DNA of 34,617 nucleotides. Origin: Prevotellaceae bacterium (GTDB lineage Bacteria; Bacteroidota; Bacteroidia; Bacteroidales; UBA932). The position numbers and the translations under genes are program-made. The notes under the pieces are model-generated. The model saw nothing but the letters and a program-made list of their open reading frames with translations, had not been told where the DNA came from and ran no database searches. The DNA lies in assembly GCA_031254635.1 (NCBI GenBank), contig JAIRUB010000144.1, positions 1-34,617 on the forward strand. The letters run 5' to 3'. This document shows positions 27,714-34,617 of the stretch, in pieces (position 1 is the stretch's first letter; each line of letters opens with the position of its first letter).

Positions 27714-29276
27714 ATGTCTCAAGCGAACCTGTCACCGCGGCAGAAAATGATTAATATGATGTATATCGTGCTAACGGCTTTGTTGGCATTGAATATATCG
27801 GCTCAAGTGTTAGACGCCTTTGTTTACCTTGATAAAAGTATTGAACATAGTATTCAAATTGTAGCGAAGAAAAACGCTGCGGCTTTAGCGGATTTTGAAA
27901 GAGAGGCAATAGAAAATGAAGCAAAGGCGGGCGATTACTTTAGACAAGCGCAACAAGTGGCTGAGGAGACTCAAAAATTATACCAATACATACAGGAACT
28001 CAAAATAGAATTGGTGTTGATGGGCGATGGGAAAAAAACAAAGGCTATTACCGAGGATAACAAGGTGAACCCGGAAGGCATAGATGCATTAGGGGGTACC
28101 GATGCAAGTAATCGAGTAATGATTGGCAGTCAAAAAAATAATGGAAAAGCATTCGAACTGCGTGCCAGATTAAAAGCCTACAGCGAGCGTGTAAGATCTT
28201 TTATTGACCCGCAGCGCGGAACAGCCGTCATTAATTCGATTGAAGAACTGTTAAAAGCCGAAGACGGATATAGTAAAAATAAAGAATACCGTAGTTGGGA
28301 GGTGAGCAAGTTTGAAGGAGTGCCTTTAATAGCAGCGCTTACGAACTTGTCGAAACTACAATTGGATATATACAATAGCGAAACAGAAGTCATCTCTTTT
28401 TTAGCAAGAGAGGTAACTGCCTCTGACTTTAAATTTTCCGACATAGAGGTAGCGGTAATTCCCAGTTCTAATTTTGTGGTAAAAGGCTCTGAATATACTG
28501 CCGAAATCTTTTTAGCGGCTTATGACCCTACTCAGCGGCCGGTATTGCGTATTGGTGAACAAACATTGAACGCCAACGAGAAAGGAAAGATTGTCTATAA
28601 AACCAGTCCGCAGGAAATAGGACAAAAAGCCGTTTCCGGTGAAGTTTGGATCACAACGGTTGAAGGACCAAAATCTTTTCCGGTGCAATTTAAATACACA
28701 GTAGTCAACCCTAATACGGTAATTTCACCTACCCGTATGAATGTACTTTACCGTGGTATTGAAAATCCGGTAAGTATTTCTGCATCCGGCGCCTCGCACG
28801 AACGAATGGAAGTGAGTATGACGAATGCTAACTGGTCGCGCCAGGGGGACACCTACATTGTAAAACCCGGCGATGGACGTACCTGCGAAATTTCTGTTAA
28901 AGTTGACGGCAAACAGCTTGACAAACCTCAATCGTTCCGCGTAAAAGACTTACCACTTCCTATGCCCATGCTTGATGGTCTTACTTCGAAGTTGGCAACA
29001 AAGGGAGAATTGCAGGCCTCTATGGGCGTTAAGGCTGAAATGCCACGCGATTTTGAATTCGACCTCAAATACCGTGTTACATCTTTTAGAGTATTTGCTT
29101 CTATTGATGGTTATGCTGAAGACGAAGTTTCTCAATCGAATACCTTTACCGACAAGCAAAAGAAAATATTTGACCGCTTGCGTTCCGGGCAACGGGTAAT
29201 ATTTACTGAAATTAAAGCAATAGGCCCCGATGGTAAAACCGTTGAGCTGTTTGATACATCTGTAAAAATTAGATAA
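27714..29276 (+). CDS. gldM: T9SS motor/periplasmic protein GldM/PorM
   Basis: NLSPRQKMINMMYIVLTALLALNISAQVLDAF N-terminal TM; GldM-style periplasmic domains; gene order. Confidence 0.96.
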   Translation: MSQANLSPRQKMINMMYIVLTALLALNISAQVLDAFVYLDKSIEHSIQIVAKKNAAALADFEREAIENEAKAGDYFRQAQQVAEETQKLYQYIQELKIELVLMGDGKKTKAITEDNKVNPEGIDALGGTDASNRVMIGSQKNNGKAFELRARLKAYSERVRSFIDPQRGTAVINSIEELLKAEDGYSKNKEYRSWEVSKFEGVPLIAALTNLSKLQLDIYNSETEVISFLAREVTASDFKFSDIEVAVIPSSNFVVKGSEYTAEIFLAAYDPTQRPVLRIGEQTLNANEKGKIVYKTSPQEIGQKAVSGEVWITTVEGPKSFPVQFKYTVVNPNTVISPTRMNVLYRGIENPVSISASGASHERMEVSMTNANWSRQGDTYIVKPGDGRTCEISVKVDGKQLDKPQSFRVKDLPLPMPMLDGLTSKLATKGELQASMGVKAEMPRDFEFDLKYRVTSFRVFASIDGYAEDEVSQSNTFTDKQKKIFDRLRSGQRVIFTEIKAIGPDGKTVELFDTSVKIR

Positions 29277-29280
29277 AATT

Positions 29281-30165
29281 ATGAAAAAGACAATTCTTTT
29301 AACCGCGTTTTTGTTATTTTTTGCAATAGCACAAGCCCAACAAGTGGAAACTGATAAGAAAAGTTTAGTGCTTGATGATGTTGTTAAAAAGGAACAAATA
29401 GAAGAAAAGGAACCTATCCCTTATCCGCTCCTTACGGAGTCTGACATATTCATGAAACGACGAATATGGCGTGTTATTGATCTGCGCGAGCGGATGAATT
29501 ATCCCCTCTATTATCCTATTGAATTGCTGCAAACACGTAAAAGTTTTATACAGGCTCTTATTGGCGGTATAGAAAAAGATAAAATTACAGCCTACGATAC
29601 CGATAGCGACGAGTTTACCTCGGAAATATCGCTTGCCGATATATTGGCTAAATTTGATGCAGCCGACCGTGAAATAACCCGTAAAAATATGGACGACAGG
29701 GATACTACTTATGTCGTAAAAGGTGAAATCAACTGGGGTGAAGTACAGGAATTGCTCGTAAAAGAAGACTGGTTTTTCGATAAACGACACTCGCGCCTTT
29801 ATGTGCGCATTCTTGGTATTTGCCCGATTCGTGTTTACAACAAAGAGTTAAGAACAAACGGAGAGGAGGAGGAAGATATAGAGGGAGAATTGCTTAGACG
29901 CCAATTATTCTGGATTTATTATCCCGATGCTCGCAAACTGTTGGCTAATACTCCATGCTATCTTGGTGGCGACGGCCTTGCCCAGCTGTCATTTGACGAC
30001 TTGTTCCAGAGTCGCCGCTTTTCCTCTTATATTTCGGCTGTGTCAAATGCCCAAGGTAATCGTAGAGTGATATCCTATACCCGTACAGGTATAGAAGCCA
30101 TGCTCGAATCGCAACGCATCGAAAACGAATTAATGAATTTCGAAAGCGACCTTTGGGAATACTAA
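29281..30165 (+). CDS. gldN: T9SS ring protein GldN/PorN
   Basis: Signal peptide; DIFMKRRIWRVIDLRERMNYPLYYP, RLYVRILGICPIRVY, QLFWIYYPDARKLLAN; gene order. Confidence 0.96.
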   Translation: MKKTILLTAFLLFFAIAQAQQVETDKKSLVLDDVVKKEQIEEKEPIPYPLLTESDIFMKRRIWRVIDLRERMNYPLYYPIELLQTRKSFIQALIGGIEKDKITAYDTDSDEFTSEISLADILAKFDAADREITRKNMDDRDTTYVVKGEINWGEVQELLVKEDWFFDKRHSRLYVRILGICPIRVYNKELRTNGEEEEDIEGELLRRQLFWIYYPDARKLLANTPCYLGGDGLAQLSFDDLFQSRRFSSYISAVSNAQGNRRVISYTRTGIEAMLESQRIENELMNFESDLWEY

Positions 30166-30206
30166 ATTAAAGTAACTAAGAAATTTAAGAGATTAGAATT
30201 TAAGAA

Positions 30207-30283
30207 ATTAGGGTTCTTTCAAATAACTCATAAAAAGGAGTAAAGATATTTTAAGTCTTTACTCCTTTTTCTATAACCCTAAT
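30207..30283 (+). terminator. Hairpin terminator after gldN, perfect 15-bp inner stem plus 9-bp outer stem
   Basis: AAAAAGGAGTAAAGA (30232-30246) / TCTTTACTCCTTTTT (30256-30270), 9-nt loop; outer ATTAGGGTT (30207-30215) / AACCCTAAT (30275-30283). Confidence 0.85.
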
Positions 30284-30412
30284 CCCTAAGCTATAACTAA
30301 CTACTCTGTTTACAAATTTTTAACATCTTTGTTAAAAATTGTTAAAAAACACTCTGAATTGTTAAATAATGTTAATTTTTTTTTTAATATAATATATTTA
30401 TTTAAATTTGAC

Positions 30413-30420
30413 TGTTGAAA
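30413..30420 (+). promoter_or_regulatory. Candidate -7 box upstream of exported ORF/cargo gene
   Basis: TAAATTTG (TAnnTTTG) in AT-rich 450-bp intergenic region. Confidence 0.35.
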
Positions 30421-30618
30421 AAGGACGGTTATTTGAGCATCTAATCCGTGTAAACCCGCGTAAAATGTTTAAATTTAACAAAATGACGAATAATTATTAT
30501 GATGCATATAGACTTGCAGACCTTGTACTATTGTTGTTGCTTTAAGTGGCTAAATAATTAAAAATCAGAAGATTAGAAACAAAATTAAGAATTGAAAATT
30601 ATAAAATTATAAACATAT

Positions 30619-30828
30619 ATGAAAAGCGTAAGTTTAAAAATGACAATGATTATATTAGCCTGCATATTGCTGGCAAGTGTAATCGCACACGCCCAGGACG
30701 ATAACAAAAAGGTCCTGGAAGGGGAACGGGTCTTTAAAAGCATATCTTCCTTTGATGGAGAATGGACTCAGGATACTTCTGACAGTAAAACAGGGCAATT
30801 ATCTATTGTAATAACCTTCAGCCGGTAA
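30619..30828 (+). CDS. Small exported hypothetical protein (69 aa)
   Basis: Signal peptide MKSVSLKMTMIILACILLASVIAHAQ followed by about 43 aa; 40 nt upstream of the large secreted protein. Confidence 0.55.
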   Translation: MKSVSLKMTMIILACILLASVIAHAQDDNKKVLEGERVFKSISSFDGEWTQDTSDSKTGQLSIVITFSR

Positions 30829-30868
30829 CTGGCTTTTGAAATATGTATACTAATAAAACCTAAATCGA

Positions 30869-33800
30869 ATGACTATGAAACCTTTTGCTATAATACAAAA
30901 AAGTTTTACACGCTTATTTTCCTTATTGTTAATAGGCATGTTTACAATAACCGGTTTGTTTGCACAACGCCCGGTGGTGAATCATAATATTAGTTCAACC
31001 AGTCTGACTATAGCATCGTCATCCTTTGGCAACGATTACAACATTACACAAAATCCGGGCACAACCAACAACAGGATTGTTGTAAACTCCGGTTACCAGG
31101 GAACCATTACCTTGAGTGGGGTAAACATGACTAGTCCCAATTTTTCGCCTATTGATATTCAGGGGCGGAACAACCAGTCAAATTTAGACCCTGTTACTAA
31201 GGTTGGCATTATTTTGAATGGCCAAAACACGATTAGGTGTTCAAGCGATACCTATTGCGCTATTCAGGTAAACCAGGGAGCGCAGGTGCATTTCAGCGCT
31301 ATTGACCCGAACGACCATAATAGCGGCAAGTTAAATGTATCTACCAGTGCCAGCGGTGGCGGCGCTACAATTGGTAGCCCACATAGCGCTAATCAGGGAT
31401 CTGCAACGATACAATGCTCAACGGGGTCTGCAGGCACGGTAACACGCACGGCCGGAGGGAATATGATTTTTTCCAGTGGAATTATTGACGCTACAGGTTC
31501 ACAACACGGCGCCGGAATTGGCAGCGGATGGTATACCTACTACAATGGGATAATTATTATATATGGAGGTCATGTTACCGCTCGTGGAGGAATACATTCT
31601 GCCGGAATTGGCAGCGGATGCCCGACAGGTCACGGAGTTATCGCTTGTTATGCTCCGAATAGTTCAATAATCGCCCTGCCCCCGGCTACCATTACGGCAA
31701 CCACAGCCCAGACCGTTACCCCTCAGGCGCTTGGCGGAACGGCAAACGTTACCTACTTAAACGACCCAAACAAACCGCTTATCAGGGTATGTACCGAAGA
31801 TTTTGAGCAAGATGCAACCATTTACCTTGACCTTAAGGAAAATGCGAATATAGTAAACATATTTGCCATGCTGGGCATTGACTATGATTTATCCAATGTA
31901 AGACTTGGCAGAACAGATGCTTCGGGATTTTTGAATCTTCGTGGAGAGTTTCAGCAAAATACTACTTTCTATACCGATGCTTCCAGTACCAACCCTGCCC
32001 ACTTAGACCGTCCTTATATGCCCGTTGTAACTACGGTATCGGGATCCTCATCAACAGTGGTGGATATAGTGTTGCCCTTGTTGCTCACAAATATTTCGTT
32101 TACCGATTATCCCTCTACCCCGTTAGAGTTTGGTTATACACCTATGCAAGCCGAGGCTAACGCCTATCGTATAGAAATTAGTTATGACGATGCAGATCCG
32201 ATGCTTAATGTAAGATTCTCCTTACAGGATGGCCTACATTTTTCTCCGCTGAAGTTTTACGCTGCCGATGGTATAACACCCATTTCAGCTCCCACAAGTT
32301 TAACTAAGGGTATGGTGATTTTCATTAGTTGCCCTATTAACAACGGCGAGGATATAGGAAATTATTCAGATGTGCTGCTAATTAACGGCAATTACCAGGG
32401 TGTGGCCTTGCCGGGCTATATCCGCCGTGTAATCCAACAGCGCGTGGTTGTTAACGATAGCTATGCCAACAATCATATTAAGGTAACGGCATCGCCAAGT
32501 TCTTTCACGGTAACTTACCCCTCAACGTATTCGGTGGATCTAACGCTAAACATTGACCATACGGGAACAAGTATTGTTTATGACCCCTTAGATGTGGTTG
32601 CAAAATATTTAATTACTACCGAACCTAATTTTAATTTAGCGCTGGCGGCAAATCCTATCAATGGCCCCAATTGGAGTTTACTGAATATTCCGCAAACTAA
32701 TAATACCAATGCCGCAAAAACCGTATATTTCGAAAATATACCACAGGGTACTTATTACATCCACTGGTACGTTGAATCGGGAGAAGTGTATGCCCATAGC
32801 CTTGATGTTACTGACCCACCTGCCCTTTATGGAGGCTTTGGCCCCTATAGAGATGTTTTGGAGATTTGTGACGGCAAAGGCGTAAGCTTTACGACTGTAC
32901 CAACCGATGGTGGTACGCCAAGCTATCAGTGGTTTAAAAATGGTACGGCTATTCCCGGCGCCACTGCTTCAACTTACTACTATGTCCCTGCAGACGGCGA
33001 TGAGATTTATTGTAGAATGATTTCTACTGTTGCTTGCGCCAGTCCGGCCACTGTGTATTCGCAAGCCATACCTATAAAAGCAACCCCCTCGCCTGTGGTG
33101 AGCCTTGCAGCCTTGCCTTCGGAAGTATGTTCGGGAGGTTCCACAACCTTAACGGCTACAGTTACAGGTAGTACGACAACTGCGATGACTTATACCTGGT
33201 ATCGTGGTGCTACACAGTTGGGAGTAACCACAACAAACACTTATAATTTAAGTTCGCTGACCTTAACAGAGGACTATTCGGTAGCGGTTCTTAATGAGAA
33301 CGGCTGTACGGGCAGCGCTACGGTAACTATAACAGTATACGACTTGCCGGTGGTGAATATATCAGCCAATCCTACCGCTGTCTGTTATGGTGAGGCGTCA
33401 ACCTTGACGGCGACAGTAACAGGTGGTACTACACCATCGATGACGTACACCTGGTACAGAGAGGCGGCACAGTTGGGTACAACAACGGTAAATAGCTATA
33501 ATGTGAGTACGGCCGGCACCTATTTGGTAACGGTATTCAATAGCAATGGTTGTACGGCAACGAGTTCGCCTGTAACAATTACAGTGGTTCCAACTGTGGA
33601 TTTGAGTTCTACTTATTCAGACGTATCGGTTGTTGCCGGAACAGTCATAGGCCCCTTCAATGCAGCGGGCACCTTGACAGGCGCGAGTTGGACTAACAGT
33701 AACACAGCTGTGGGCTTGGGCGCTTCGGGCACCATGCCTATAGGCGCATTTACGGCAACCAATTCAACAAGCGCTCCGATATCGAGTACAGTAACGGTTA

Positions 33801-34617
33801 CACCTTATTATGTATTGAACGGGGAAACTTGTATCGGCACTCCTGCTACCTTTATCATAACAGTAATGCCTGCGAGCGGAATAGTAATTTTACCTGAGGC
33901 ACCGGCTCCTATATGCGTGGGTGGCACGGTAAATTTAGCGCCGAGTACGCCTACCTTGAATTTGGGTGTTTGTACGCTCATTGGCACCAGCGGCACATGG
34001 ACCTTGGATGGCACAGACTTTATACCTCCGCTTACCCTTAATGCTGACGGCACTTATGTCTTAGGATATAGGATTAATACCAGTTGCGGCATCTTCAGTT
34101 CAAATACGGTAACGGTAACGGTAAATGCCTTGCCGGTAGTGAACATAGCGGCCAATTCCCCGACAGTATGTAATGGCGGTTCGTCAACTTTAACAGCAAC
34201 AGTTACCGGTGGTACGACCACAGCAACGACATATACATGGTACAGCGGGGCTACGCAATTGGGTACAACAACAGTAAATGATTATAATTTAAGCCCGGTA
34301 ACGGCAACAGCAGCCTATTCTGTTACGGTAATAAACAGCAATGGTTGTACGGCAACGAGTTCGCCTGTAACAATTACGGTACATGATGTACCATCGGTAG
34401 GAGACTTGACTGTTCCTTCCGCCTTGTGTTCGGGCGATCAGCTGGATGTTCCTGTTCCAACGGTTCAAGATAATGGTACAGTGATAACCGATGAGTTTTG
34501 GACCTTTGGCGGCAGTATAATAACCATGCCCTACACCGTAGCGTATAGTGAGGATGGCAATATTTTATATTACAGTGCTGTTAATGCTTGCGGCACTACC
34601 CCCTCTGCCACGGTAGC
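30869..34617 (+). CDS. Large secreted multidomain protein (putative T9SS cargo/adhesin) with Ig-like repeats, truncated by window edge
   Basis: Manual translation from ATG 30869 (or 30875) stays open to the window end: MTMKPFAIIQKSFTRLFSLLLIGMFTITGLFAQRPVVNHNISS..., GAGIGSG...AGIGSG repeats, then PVVNI.ANPTAVC.G.STLTATVTGGTT..TYTWY..A.QLGTTT repeats. Not in ORF track because no stop lies in the window. Confidence 0.92.
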   Translation, partial: MTMKPFAIIQKSFTRLFSLLLIGMFTITGLFAQRPVVNHNISSTSLTIASSSFGNDYNITQNPGTTNNRIVVNSGYQGTITLSGVNMTSPNFSPIDIQGRNNQSNLDPVTKVGIILNGQNTIRCSSDTYCAIQVNQGAQVHFSAIDPNDHNSGKLNVSTSASGGGATIGSPHSANQGSATIQCSTGSAGTVTRTAGGNMIFSSGIIDATGSQHGAGIGSGWYTYYNGIIIIYGGHVTARGGIHSAGIGSGCPTGHGVIACYAPNSSIIALPPATITATTAQTVTPQALGGTANVTYLNDPNKPLIRVCTEDFEQDATIYLDLKENANIVNIFAMLGIDYDLSNVRLGRTDASGFLNLRGEFQQNTTFYTDASSTNPAHLDRPYMPVVTTVSGSSSTVVDIVLPLLLTNISFTDYPSTPLEFGYTPMQAEANAYRIEISYDDADPMLNVRFSLQDGLHFSPLKFYAADGITPISAPTSLTKGMVIFISCPINNGEDIGNYSDVLLINGNYQGVALPGYIRRVIQQRVVVNDSYANNHIKVTASPSSFTVTYPSTYSVDLTLNIDHTGTSIVYDPLDVVAKYLITTEPNFNLALAANPINGPNWSLLNIPQTNNTNAAKTVYFENIPQGTYYIHWYVESGEVYAHSLDVTDPPALYGGFGPYRDVLEICDGKGVSFTTVPTDGGTPSYQWFKNGTAIPGATASTYYYVPADGDEIYCRMISTVACASPATVYSQAIPIKATPSPVVSLAALPSEVCSGGSTTLTATVTGSTTTAMTYTWYRGATQLGVTTTNTYNLSSLTLTEDYSVAVLNENGCTGSATVTITVYDLPVVNISANPTAVCYGEASTLTATVTGGTTPSMTYTWYREAAQLGTTTVNSYNVSTAGTYLVTVFNSNGCTATSSPVTITVVPTVDLSSTYSDVSVVAGTVIGPFNAAGTLTGASWTNSNTAVGLGASGTMPIGAFTATNSTSAPISSTVTVTPYYVLNGETCIGTPATFIITVMPASGIVILPEAPAPICVGGTVNLAPSTPTLNLGVCTLIGTSGTWTLDGTDFIPPLTLNADGTYVLGYRINTSCGIFSSNTVTVTVNALPVVNIAANSPTVCNGGSSTLTATVTGGTTTATTYTWYSGATQLGTTTVNDYNLSPVTATAAYSVTVINSNGCTATSSPVTITVHDVPSVGDLTVPSALCSGDQLDVPVPTVQDNGTVITDEFWTFGGSIITMPYTVAYSEDGNILYYSAVNACGTTPSATV
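33092..33346 (+). repeat. Ig-like repeat unit 1
   Basis: PVVSLAALPSEVCSGGSTTLTATVTGSTTTAMTYTWYRGATQLGVTTTNTYNLSSLTLTEDYSVAVLNENGCTGSATVTITVYDL. Confidence 0.85.
33347..33589 (+). repeat. Ig-like repeat unit 2
   Basis: PVVNISANPTAVCYGEASTLTATVTGGTTPSMTYTWYREAAQLGTTTVNSYNVSTAGTYLVTVFNSNGCTATSSPVTITVV. Confidence 0.85.
34133..34390 (+). repeat. Ig-like repeat unit 3
   Basis: PVVNIAANSPTVCNGGSSTLTATVTGGTTTATTYTWYSGATQLGTTTVNDYNLSPVTATAAYSVTVINSNGCTATSSPVTITVHDV. Confidence 0.85.

Noticed and set aside
33808-34053. 81-aa minus-strand ORF
   Set aside because: Antisense within the open frame of the large secreted protein.
33092-34390. Possible CRISPR or tandem DNA array
   Set aside because: Repeats are in-frame Ig-like protein domains with diverged synonymous sites; no short direct repeat/spacer pattern.

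Overview
The window is Bacteroidota-type chromosomal DNA, mostly dense housekeeping genes. It holds a near-complete type IX secretion system (T9SS) core cluster, porP-gldK-gldL-gldM-gldN, at about 24.5-30.2 kb. A strong hairpin terminator follows it, then a small exported ORF and a very large secreted repeat protein that runs off the right edge. Two real genes are missing from the ORF track because they cross window edges: a minus-strand SpmA/SpmB-like membrane protein at the left and the >1,249-aa secreted protein at the right. One tRNA-Asn(GTT) is present. I see no CRISPR array, rRNA, prophage or transposase. The observations most worth a second look are: (1) an apparently catalytically degenerate ureohydrolase-fold protein between topA and the T9SS genes; (2) a NifU/IscU-like scaffold paired with a GGGtGRT-family protein, a poorly characterised two-gene unit; (3) an oxaloacetate decarboxylase/pyruvate carboxylase-B-like protein whose C-terminal biotinyl-like domain lacks the biotin-accepting lysine motif; (4) the large putative T9SS cargo with Ig-like repeats and a 41-bp perfect internal repeat. 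All family assignments come from reading motifs in the translations; no database search was run.
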